A stretch of DNA of 64,000 bases from Bordetella parapertussis (lineage in GTDB: Bacteria > Pseudomonadota > Gammaproteobacteria > Burkholderiales > Burkholderiaceae_B): the NCBI GenBank assembly GCA_945895265.1, contig CAMDEF010000002.1, positions 62,001-126,000 of the forward strand, written 5' to 3'. Below, piece by piece: positions 8,564 to 16,502 of this stretch. Under the pieces are notes generated by a model. That model saw only the letters and a program-made list of their open reading frames with translations. It had not been told where the DNA came from and ran no database searches. The position numbers and the translations under genes were made by a program. Within the stretch, counting starts at the first letter, position 1. Every line of letters begins with the position of its first letter.

Positions 8564-9528
8564 TCGCATTTTTTGCTAAAAATTACGCACAGCTGGATTT
8601 TTTTCAGATGGCGCGCTTGCTGTCGCACGCGCTTCAGCAAGCCGGGTTGGCGCAAGGAATCGAGGCCTCGCCAGAAGAGTGGGAGACTCGTCTGACCGAG
8701 GTGCTTAGAGTACGTCCAACCTTGTCTCTGGCCTTTCCAGAGCACGATCTTTCTAGTATCGAAAAACGCCGCGACGGAAAAATCCAAGTCGAGGCCGGGT
8801 TTTTTGGACTGTATGGCGTTACATCACCCTTGCCATACTTTTACACGGAAGGCCTGATGCAGGCCAGCCAACAAGGGCGAACCAGTGCGCGTGGCTTGTT
8901 AGACATGTTTCACTATGCTGCCTATCCGCTGTTGATCAAAGCATGGACTAGGCATCGTAATTTGACAGGGTTGCAGCAAGGTTTTACTGATCGTCAGCTT
9001 ACCCGTCAGACCAGTTGGGTCGGGTTGGTGGGTCATGCGGCCCGTAAGCGTTTCGATCAATGGCCGCGAATCGTGCATCTTGCGCCACTGCTGTCCACCG
9101 TTCATCGTTCAGCGAGTGGTTTGCAATCGCTGGTGAATTGCATCGTTCGCTCTGGCACGACCAAGGTCTACCCCTGTGCACCCACTCGCATGCGGGTTCC
9201 TGCGCGGGCGCGTTTATGCCTGGGGCGTGTTTCGCATCAGTTAGGGAGTCAGGCCGTTTTGGGAAACACCCTAATTGATCGTAGAAATAATGTTTCGATT
9301 GTTTTGCAAGGCCAAGTCACTGCTGATATCGAAGCGGTTGTTCCTGGCGGCAAGCTGTATCCGCTTTTGACACAGTCGTTGCAATTATTTGCGCTAGACA
9401 ATTTACGTATTCGTTTTAAAGTTGAACGCCAACCAACGCCTAAACCGTTAGGTATGGCGAAATTAGGCTTGGGCGCCTCAATTGGGCAAGTAGGTCCAAT
9501 CGGCGGTTTTTCATATTTTGTTAATTAA
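8527..9528 (+). CDS. tssG: Type VI secretion baseplate subunit TssG
   Basis: This 333-residue protein is of the TssG (ImpH/VasB) family, the baseplate wedge partner of TssF. Visible features are an N-terminal helix (FFQMARLLSHAL), the family block FGLYGVTSPLPYFYTEGL, LLDMFHYAAYPLLIKAW, and the C-terminal LGNTLIDRRNNVSIVLQG region. The ATG lies inside the 3' end of tssF (37-base overlap), typical for this gene pair. A 52-base gap with an AAGGAGAA site follows before tssH. Confidence 0.96.
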   Translation: MAHLAGTGLDAVVAFFAKNYAQLDFFQMARLLSHALQQAGLAQGIEASPEEWETRLTEVLRVRPTLSLAFPEHDLSSIEKRRDGKIQVEAGFFGLYGVTSPLPYFYTEGLMQASQQGRTSARGLLDMFHYAAYPLLIKAWTRHRNLTGLQQGFTDRQLTRQTSWVGLVGHAARKRFDQWPRIVHLAPLLSTVHRSASGLQSLVNCIVRSGTTKVYPCAPTRMRVPARARLCLGRVSHQLGSQAVLGNTLIDRRNNVSIVLQGQVTADIEAVVPGGKLYPLLTQSLQLFALDNLRIRFKVERQPTPKPLGMAKLGLGASIGQVGPIGGFSYFVN

Positions 9529-9580
9529 TCCAGACAGACTGTGAGCTGGCTGGCTGTCGATTCGTCTTAAGGAGAATGCA

Positions 9581-12364
9581 ATGCAGGTAGTTGAATTTGC
9601 ACCGCTAGTGAGCAGACTGAACACGAGTTGCCGTGGCGCCCTTGAAAATGCTGCCGGTACGTGTTTAAGCCGCACGCATTATGAGATCACTGTTGAGCAC
9701 TTGATGGCCCGTCTGCTTGAAGATCCAATGGGTGATATTCAGCTGATCCTCAAACAAGCAGGAATCGATCCGGGGCGCGTGATGCGAGCGTTGGATCAAA
9801 CCATCGAGTCTTTTAAGACGGGTAACGGTGGTAAGCCCCAATTTTCACCGCTGTTGCCTGAGCTGTTTGCTGATGGCTGGTTGATTGCCTCGGTTGAACT
9901 GTTTGAAAACCGTATTCGTTCGGGTGCGCTTTTTGCTGCCTTTATCTCGCGCTTGTCGTTTTACGGTATCGACTCGTACACCAAACTGCTTGACGGCCTG
10001 AACAAAGAAAAAGTGATGGGGCTCTTGGGCCAAGTCGCTTCAGCATCGCGCGAAGCTGGCGAGTCAGGCCCAATGGGCAACGAGACGGGCTCTGGGGCAG
10101 GCGCCGCGCCTCAAGGCGACAAAGCGGGTAGTGCGCTACAAAGATTTTGCGAAGACTTTACCGCCAAAGCCCGTGCCGGCAAGATCGACCCCGTGTTTGG
10201 ACGCGATCCAGAAATCCGTCAGATGGTTGATATCTTGGCGCGTCGCCGCAAAAACAATCCGATTTGTGTGGGTGATCCTGGTGTTGGTAAAACGGCCGTC
10301 ATTGAAGGCTTGGCCGTACGCGTGATTGAAGGTGATGTCCCTGATATTCTGAAAGACGTCACTATTTTAGGGTTGGATATGGGGGCGTTAGAGGCTGGTG
10401 CAGGCGTCAAGGGTGAGTTTGAAAATCGCTTGCGTGGCGTGATCAACGAGATCAAAGCCTCGACCAAACCGATCTTATTGTTTATTGATGAGGCACACAC
10501 GCTGATTGGCGCCGGTGGCGCTGCGGGCACCAACGATGCAGCAAATCTTCTGAAACCCGCGCTCGCACGTGGTGAGTTGCGTACGATTGCAGCAACCACC
10601 TGGAGCGAGTACAAAAAATATTTTGAAAAAGACCCTGCGCTCGCACGTCGTTTTGAATTGGTGAAACTTGACGAGCCCTCGGTCGAAATGACCGTGCAGA
10701 TTTTGCGTGGCTTGAAATCGCGCTACGAAGAAGTGCATCAAGTGATCGTGCGCGACGATGCCTTGCATGCAGCGGCCGAACTGTCGCATCGCTATATTAC
10801 GGGTCGGCAGTTACCCGATAAAGCCATCGATTTGTTTGATACCGCTTGTGCACGTATTAAAGTGAATTTGTCGTCAAAGCCAGATTTTATTGAAGACCGT
10901 GAACGTAAGTTGCAAATGCTTGAGCGCGAAAAGCTGGGTTTATTACGTGATCAGGATAACGGTGTCGGTGTTGATCTCGAACGTTTAGCTGCAATTGCTA
11001 CAGAACAAGCGAGTATCACCGAGACGTTAGTTGGTTTGCAGGCGCGTTTTGACAAAGAGTTGCAGGCGGCACGTACGGTAGTCAGTTTGCGTCAAGAACG
11101 TGCGCAGTTAAAAAAGGGGCAAGCGGCGCAAGCCTCTGCCGCTGCAGCAGGCGCGACCCCAGTGCCTGCCACAACCACAGCGGATGGTGTCGCGGCACCA
11201 GCGAGCACTTCAGGCGATGCTGCAACGGCGACTGTCACTCCCGCAGCGAATGAACAAACTGCAACGCCACGCACGCTCGGCCAAGTTGAGCAAGAGGTTC
11301 ACGAAGCTGAGGCAGTGCTCACTGACTTACAGAGCAAAGAAAAGCTCGTCTTTATCGAGGTGGCGCCCGACACGATCGCCAAGGTCGTCTCAGACCGTAC
11401 CGGCGTGCCCTTGGGCAAAATGATGCGTGATCATGCCGCGAGTGCCTTGGCGCTTGAGCAGTCTTTAGAGGCCAGAATTAAAGGTCAAAATCACGCGATT
11501 GCTGCGATCTCTGAAGTGTTGAAGTCGGCAAGCTCGGGCTTGCGTGACCCAGACCAACCGATGGGTGTGTTTTTACTGGCGGGCCCCTCGGGTACCGGCA
11601 AAACCGAAACGGCGCTGTCGGTGGCGGACATGATGTTTGGTGGCGAGCAGTCGATTGTCACGATCAACATGAGTGAGTTCCAAGAGAAGCATACCGTGAG
11701 CCGATTGGTGGGTTCGCCTCCGGGCTATGTTGGGTATGGTGAAGGCGGCGTGCTGACCGAAGCGGTGCGTCAGCGTCCCTATACAGTTGTGCTGCTTGAT
11801 GAAGTTGAAAAAGCGCACCTCGATGTGGTGAATTTGTTTTACCAAGTGTTTGACAAAGGGATTTTGTCCGACGGTGAAGGGCGTGAAATTAACTTTAGAA
11901 ATACAGTTGTATTTTTGACGTCAAATCTAGCCCTAGATGTCATCACTGAATTGTGTTCTGGGGATGAACGCCCTGATCCCTCGTTGGTGATGGCGGCAGT
12001 GCGCCCCATCTTGTCAAATCATTTCAAGCCTGCGTTGTTGGCGCGCATGACGGTGATACCGTTCTACACCTTACCCAAAGACGCGCTGCGTGGCATTGTT
12101 GATCTGAAGCTTAAGAAGGTCATCAACCGTATGGCTGCAAACAACAAGATTGCGCTTGAAATTACTACGCCTGCACGTGAGGCCGTGACAGCGCGTTGTA
12201 CCGAGGTTGAAACTGGCGCGCGTAATATCGACTTTATCCTGAAGGGTACGGTTTTACCTCTGCTTTCAAATAGTCTGCTCGAAAGCATGGCAAAAAATAC
12301 CAACCCCTCGAAAGCGAAATTGGATGTTGACGCCGCCGGCGAATTCGTCGCGACTTTTTCTTAA
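9581..12364 (+). CDS. tssH: Type VI secretion AAA+ ATPase TssH/ClpV
   Basis: ClpV disassembles contracted TssBC sheaths for reuse in the cytoplasm. The 927-residue protein has a Clp-N domain (1-150), a first AAA+ domain with Walker A GDPGVGKTA (near residue 230) and Walker B LLFIDEAHTL, and a second AAA+ domain with GPSGTGKTE (near 670) and VVLLDEVEKAH. ClpB-type features such as SRLVGSPPGYVGYGEGG are present. An Ala/Thr/Pro-rich low-complexity stretch of about 60 residues sits in the middle region (about 508-568), which is longer than I would expect for the family. The ATG has an AAGGAGAA site upstream. Confidence 0.97.
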   Translation: MQVVEFAPLVSRLNTSCRGALENAAGTCLSRTHYEITVEHLMARLLEDPMGDIQLILKQAGIDPGRVMRALDQTIESFKTGNGGKPQFSPLLPELFADGWLIASVELFENRIRSGALFAAFISRLSFYGIDSYTKLLDGLNKEKVMGLLGQVASASREAGESGPMGNETGSGAGAAPQGDKAGSALQRFCEDFTAKARAGKIDPVFGRDPEIRQMVDILARRRKNNPICVGDPGVGKTAVIEGLAVRVIEGDVPDILKDVTILGLDMGALEAGAGVKGEFENRLRGVINEIKASTKPILLFIDEAHTLIGAGGAAGTNDAANLLKPALARGELRTIAATTWSEYKKYFEKDPALARRFELVKLDEPSVEMTVQILRGLKSRYEEVHQVIVRDDALHAAAELSHRYITGRQLPDKAIDLFDTACARIKVNLSSKPDFIEDRERKLQMLEREKLGLLRDQDNGVGVDLERLAAIATEQASITETLVGLQARFDKELQAARTVVSLRQERAQLKKGQAAQASAAAAGATPVPATTTADGVAAPASTSGDAATATVTPAANEQTATPRTLGQVEQEVHEAEAVLTDLQSKEKLVFIEVAPDTIAKVVSDRTGVPLGKMMRDHAASALALEQSLEARIKGQNHAIAAISEVLKSASSGLRDPDQPMGVFLLAGPSGTGKTETALSVADMMFGGEQSIVTINMSEFQEKHTVSRLVGSPPGYVGYGEGGVLTEAVRQRPYTVVLLDEVEKAHLDVVNLFYQVFDKGILSDGEGREINFRNTVVFLTSNLALDVITELCSGDERPDPSLVMAAVRPILSNHFKPALLARMTVIPFYTLPKDALRGIVDLKLKKVINRMAANNKIALEITTPAREAVTARCTEVETGARNIDFILKGTVLPLLSNSLLESMAKNTNPSKAKLDVDAAGEFVATFS

Positions 12365-12373
12365 GGACGAGAC

Positions 12374-13168
12374 ATGGCAGACAAATGCGCGTGGGTGATT
12401 GCGTGGGGTGAGGGGGTAGATCCGGCCGCTCAGCTCATTGCAGGCGCCGCTCGACAATACGGCCTGAATGTGAAGGGGCAGCACTGGCCTGAAAAAGAAA
12501 AGCAGGCCTGGCTGGCGTCGGCCAAAGAGGCGGCCGATGCGCAGACTGCTGTCATCCTTCTTGTGACGACGCATGCGGTGTATGCGCAGCCCGAGAATCG
12601 ACGTGCCTTGGCGTTGTTTCGTTTGCGGCTGCAAAGTTTGTTAAATCGACAGGTCGATGGTGTCGTGCTGCTGCAAGGCCCGCCCCCTGCTGAGCCTTCG
12701 CCTGAGTTGTTTGGTACCGCGGTGTTAGGTGATTGGATGGTGGTGGGGCCAACCGACAAGTGGGTTGCGCGAGCTGTGGCACGGGCGCACGCACCAAGCA
12801 AGTTGTCGTTGCCCTTGCGACTCTCTGTCTATGCCGAAGAGCGTTTGGGGGTTTGGCTTGAGTTGCGTCCTCGCACAACCGAACCGGTGCAGGGTTTCAT
12901 TGCAGGTGTATCAGGCACCGGGGCCGACATTACCTTTCATGCCGTAGGCCTAAGTGGCCGTTTGCCTGATAAGTCGGTAAATGAGTACGAGCTGCGTGGG
13001 CTTAAGTTTGAGACCGAAGGTGTTGCCTTTAATGCCTGGGGCTTGCAAAACAAGATCACATCAGAACAAAGTTATTTTATTCGTCTAGAGGGTGAGCCTG
13101 ATGTATTAGCGTTTGGCGCCTTACCTGGCGGCGAAATTTCGGAGCTTGAATTTGTTAGATTGGCTTGA
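12374..13168 (+). CDS. Uncharacterised T6SS-associated protein (264 aa)
   Basis: I do not recognise a named family. The protein has no signal peptide or membrane helix and looks cytoplasmic. The N-terminal half alternates strands and helices (CAWVIAWGEG, AVILLVTTHAVYA, VDGVVLLQGPPP), suggestive of a Rossmann-like fold, while the C-terminal half (from about residue 150) looks beta-rich. It begins 9 bases after tssH, with AAGGACGAG before the ATG, and its last 17 bases overlap the pentapeptide-repeat gene. It is therefore firmly inside the T6SS operon at the head of the spike module. It could be an adaptor or chaperone for spike loading, but that rests on context only. A toxin role is unlikely without an accompanying immunity gene, though not excluded. 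Confidence 0.8.
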   Translation: MADKCAWVIAWGEGVDPAAQLIAGAARQYGLNVKGQHWPEKEKQAWLASAKEAADAQTAVILLVTTHAVYAQPENRRALALFRLRLQSLLNRQVDGVVLLQGPPPAEPSPELFGTAVLGDWMVVGPTDKWVARAVARAHAPSKLSLPLRLSVYAEERLGVWLELRPRTTEPVQGFIAGVSGTGADITFHAVGLSGRLPDKSVNEYELRGLKFETEGVAFNAWGLQNKITSEQSYFIRLEGEPDVLAFGALPGGEISELEFVRLA

Positions 13169-14225
13169 AGGCCCGGCAGTTGCTGCAACGTTACGCCGAG
13201 TGAAAGAGCTGGGTGCGCCGGTGGTTGGCCTGCGCATGCGCAATGCAGATTGCAGCGGCGAAGATCTGTCTGGGCTGATGCTAGTCGAGGCTGAGTTGAT
13301 GGACGTTCGTTTTAGTCGTGTGAATTTTACGGGCGCCCTGTTTTCACAATGTACTTTTAACAAGGTTGTGCTGGATGAAGCGCGACTGGATCAAGTAAAA
13401 ATCTTTAAAAGTGCTCTATTACTTTGTAGCGCTATCGCTGCAGTCGGTCGCAGGCTGAGTGTTTTGCAAAGTGAACTCAAGCAGTTTGATGCGTCAAACG
13501 CTCAATTCATCGAGGCTCGGTTTATTGAAACAAGTTTTGAAGCTGTGAATTTGAATGGTGCGAACCTCAATACAGCCGCGATGGTGATGACGACGCATGA
13601 CAAAACTGATTTTTCAAATGCGTTGCTTGAACAGACCTCGCTCTTTAAACTTGATTTGCGTAGCTGTCTGTTCAAAGAGGTGCGCGGTGCTAGGATTGTT
13701 TTGACCTCTTCAAATTTAAGTGGTGTTGATTTGCAAGGGACTTATATGCCCCAGGCTCAATGCGGTGGTACGAGTTTGGCTGATGCCTGTGTGGACGGGG
13801 CAAACTTTAGCCGTGCAAACTTTATCGATGCAGATCTTTCTGGGTGCCAAATGCGTCATTGTGACTTGTCATCCGCGGCATTTTTGCGAGTTAATTTGTT
13901 CGGTGCGATCTTAGATGACTCGACTCTGGATCGTGCGAGGTTTGTGCGTTCAACGTTAACAGACGCTTCGCTGCAAAATGTGAAAGCTTCGCGTACGGTC
14001 TGGCACATGTCGGATATGCAAAATATCTCGCTAAAAAACGCTGTGTTAACTGAGGCGGATATGATTGGATCGAATCTGACTCGTGCAGATCTGCGAGGAG
14101 CCTCAATGCGCGCCGCAAAACTAGACCGAACGGAGCAAAGCGAACTCAAGATTGATTCGACTGCTCGGGCAGTGCTGGGGCAGGCCAATGAATCGTATGC
14201 TGAATTTGTTGTTGCAAATACTTGA
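13152..14225 (+). CDS. Pentapeptide-repeat protein of the T6SS spike module
   Basis: About 357 residues, almost all built of A(D/N)LXX-type pentapeptide repeats (for example GADFS/ANFSRANFIDADLSG-like runs), which form a right-handed quadrilateral beta-helix. The likely start is TTG at 13152, with GGAG at 13141-13144 seven bases upstream, giving MLDWLEGPAVAATL; a TTG at 13113 is also in frame but lacks a site. It overlaps the preceding gene by 17 bases. Pentapeptide proteins with DUF2169, DUF3540 and DUF4150 partners recur next to vgrG in some T6SS clusters, where they are presumed to help effector or spike assembly. The DUF2169 protein at 19131 carries the same repeat type, so the two may have diverged from a common repeat block. 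Confidence 0.88.
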   Translation: MLDWLEGPAVAATLRRVKELGAPVVGLRMRNADCSGEDLSGLMLVEAELMDVRFSRVNFTGALFSQCTFNKVVLDEARLDQVKIFKSALLLCSAIAAVGRRLSVLQSELKQFDASNAQFIEARFIETSFEAVNLNGANLNTAAMVMTTHDKTDFSNALLEQTSLFKLDLRSCLFKEVRGARIVLTSSNLSGVDLQGTYMPQAQCGGTSLADACVDGANFSRANFIDADLSGCQMRHCDLSSAAFLRVNLFGAILDDSTLDRARFVRSTLTDASLQNVKASRTVWHMSDMQNISLKNAVLTEADMIGSNLTRADLRGASMRAAKLDRTEQSELKIDSTARAVLGQANESYAEFVVANT

Positions 14226-14286
14226 TGTGTTAGCTATTCGAATGTTATTAACATGATCCTTCAACTTTTTTGAGTCTTAACAACAT

Positions 14287-14859
14287 ATGGATGACCCTAA
14301 ACTTCAGCATTTGACTGCGCCAGAGATTGCGGTCGAATTACTGCAGTCAACGATTATCGGTTTAAATCCTTTGCGCATAAAGCGCGGGGTAAACGCTCGT
14401 GTTGCGATAAGCTGTTTGATCCAGCCTGGCCTCGGTGATGTGGTGTTGTGCATTGCGTCGGAGGGTCATGACGCCATCATTCTGTCCGTAATCGAGCGAC
14501 TTGAACCAGAGCAGACTCTGGTTCTGCAAACAAACTCGCCAGTCGAAATGCGCTTCTCGTCGCTTTCGGTGTTGAGTCAGAAGATCGATGTGCAAGCTGA
14601 TCAGGTCGATATCAACATTGGGGTCTTGAAGCGGTTGATTGATCGTGTAGATGATGCCATTGACTTTCTCTCGACAAGGATCGGCACACTGTTTATGCAT
14701 GCCAAGCGTAGTATCAAGAGAGTCGATGAATTGGACGAAACGCATGCGGGGCATTTGCGCCTTGAAAGCCCAACCCTGGTTGAGTTACACGGTGCCGTCA
14801 CGGTCGTGAGCGGCGAAGAATTGGTAAAGTTTCAAAGCAAACAAATCCATATGGGGTAG
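14287..14859 (+). CDS. DUF3540-family T6SS accessory protein
   Basis: This 190-residue protein matches what I know of DUF3540: a beta-rich N-terminal half (CLIQPGLGDVVLCIAS, VIERLEPEQTLVLQT), a central part (FSSLSVLSQKIDVQADQVDI) and a helical and strand C-terminus (LRLESPTLVELHGAVTVVSG). DUF3540 genes are typically found beside vgrG, DUF2169 and DUF4150 genes. It ends 4 bases before the vgrG start, so translation is coupled. The OB-like pattern in the N-terminal half and the short repeats at the end resemble a reduced spike or spike-extension segment, so it may contact the VgrG tip. Function is unproven. Confidence 0.75.
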   Translation: MDDPKLQHLTAPEIAVELLQSTIIGLNPLRIKRGVNARVAISCLIQPGLGDVVLCIASEGHDAIILSVIERLEPEQTLVLQTNSPVEMRFSSLSVLSQKIDVQADQVDINIGVLKRLIDRVDDAIDFLSTRIGTLFMHAKRSIKRVDELDETHAGHLRLESPTLVELHGAVTVVSGEELVKFQSKQIHMG

Positions 14860-14863
14860 ACGC

Positions 14864-16462
14864 GTGGCTGATTCAAATTTAGGCTGGTACGTTTTTAATC
14901 CTGTCACGTCGCAGCAGACTGATTTTCAGGTCGCTGCCATTGACGGTGTTGAATATCTGAGCGGTGCTTATCATTTTGATATCGATGTGGTCTCAACGAA
15001 TTTCGACTTAGATTTGACTGAATTTATTGGGGCATCGGCCGCCCTGAGTATGCAACCCTGGGGTGGAGCATTACGTTTTTTTCATGGCGTGGTCATGTCG
15101 GCTGAGATGCGTCGCGAAATTGCACAAGGCAGAGCGTTGTATCGGATGCGACTAGAGCCTCGTATTGCGCAATTCAAGCAGACGTTGCTGAATGAGGCTT
15201 ATTTAGATTCTGCCAATGGTTTAGCGTTATCAGATCTCGTGCAAAAAGTTTGTGAACGCCAAGGCTTTCAGTTGGGTCAGGATTATCAGTTACAGCTTGG
15301 CACGCCTATTACCAAAAGAAGTTTCGTGATGCAGTATCGCGAAAGCGACTGGGATTTTTTGAACCGCTGGGTAGAGTTTGAAGGTGCGTTTTATTATTTT
15401 CAGCAAGGTAATGAGACGGGTAACGAGACGATTGTATTCGTGGATGATATTTCAGCTTTACCGTCGAATAATATCAGTCTGAAATATCGACCGGGCGGCT
15501 CGATTGGTTCTGATCAGTATTCGACCGCACTCATAGCGTTTGGTGAACGGCGCGAGGGCGTGGCGCAAGCGGTATCACTGCAAAACTATGATTATCGACA
15601 TGCCCAAGACTTGGTCGAGGTGTCTGCCTCGGTTAGCTCTCCTGGTTGGGGGTCGAGTATGTTTTATGGTGGTGACTTGCGTAATAACGATCAGGCTAGT
15701 TCCTATGCCACACAGCGTGCGCAGGCGCTTGATGTTCAGGCGCACGGCTTTCGAGGCCAGACCTTGGCAACTGGTTTGACGGTGGGCGCGACGGTAACGG
15801 TGCAAGACCATCCGCGCAAGGCGCTCAATGACAATTTTCGGATCGTCAAGGTGCATCATCGAGGCTCTCAGGCTGGTTTTGGTATGTCTGTGCCAGAAGG
15901 AATTGGCGTGACGACTGATCAAAATTATTATCTCGCTGATTTCGAGGCCATTGCGGCGCAAACCCCGTTCAGATTGCCGCTACAAACGCCGCGCCCGTTC
16001 ATTGGGGGTTACTTACCTGCGCAAGTGGATTCTGATGATGGTGAGACGGCGGCCCTTGATCAATATGGGCGCTATAAAGTTCAGCTGCTTTATGATGCTG
16101 CGAATCACGATACGATGAAGGGTTCGGCATGGGTGCGCCTGGCCTCGCCTTACGAGGGGCCTGGTCAGTCGGGTGATACGGGGATGCATTTTCCTCTTTC
16201 GCGGGGCGCTGAGGTGATGCTTATGTTTATGGATGGTGATCCTGATCAACCTGTGATTGTTGGCGCATTAAACAATTCGCTTACCCCATCATCGGTGAAT
16301 GATCAGAACAATACTGTGAATCGCATCGTGAGCCGACTTGGAAACGAAGTCCATTTGGATGATACGACAAGTACCAGTGGTATCCGTATGCAGACCTCGA
16401 ATGGCACGGCTTCGGTATTGATCGGTGCTTTCGGTGGGCGTTTTGGAAAGAGCCAATCGTGA
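14864..16462 (+). CDS. vgrG: Type VI secretion spike protein VgrG (TssI), short form
   Basis: VgrG trimers form the puncturing spike that caps the Hcp tube. The 532-residue protein has the gp27-like base (FHGVVMSAEM, YRMRLEPRIAQFKQT, ITKRSFVMQYRESDWDFLNRW) followed by the gp5-type OB domain (DQYGRYKVQLLYD, GMHFPLSRGAEVMLMF, GDPDQPVIVGALNN). It ends soon after, at about 70 residues past the OB fold. The long beta-helical needle normally following in one-piece VgrGs is missing, and no toxin extension is fused. The start is GTG at 14864 after ATGGGGTA. The next gene, 40 bases on, carries beta-helix-like repeats and may supply the missing needle. Confidence 0.96.
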   Translation: MADSNLGWYVFNPVTSQQTDFQVAAIDGVEYLSGAYHFDIDVVSTNFDLDLTEFIGASAALSMQPWGGALRFFHGVVMSAEMRREIAQGRALYRMRLEPRIAQFKQTLLNEAYLDSANGLALSDLVQKVCERQGFQLGQDYQLQLGTPITKRSFVMQYRESDWDFLNRWVEFEGAFYYFQQGNETGNETIVFVDDISALPSNNISLKYRPGGSIGSDQYSTALIAFGERREGVAQAVSLQNYDYRHAQDLVEVSASVSSPGWGSSMFYGGDLRNNDQASSYATQRAQALDVQAHGFRGQTLATGLTVGATVTVQDHPRKALNDNFRIVKVHHRGSQAGFGMSVPEGIGVTTDQNYYLADFEAIAAQTPFRLPLQTPRPFIGGYLPAQVDSDDGETAALDQYGRYKVQLLYDAANHDTMKGSAWVRLASPYEGPGQSGDTGMHFPLSRGAEVMLMFMDGDPDQPVIVGALNNSLTPSSVNDQNNTVNRIVSRLGNEVHLDDTTSTSGIRMQTSNGTASVLIGAFGGRFGKSQS

Positions 16463-16502
16463 TGTCCTTTTCATTTTGTGCAACAGACAGAGGTGATTTG
16501 AC

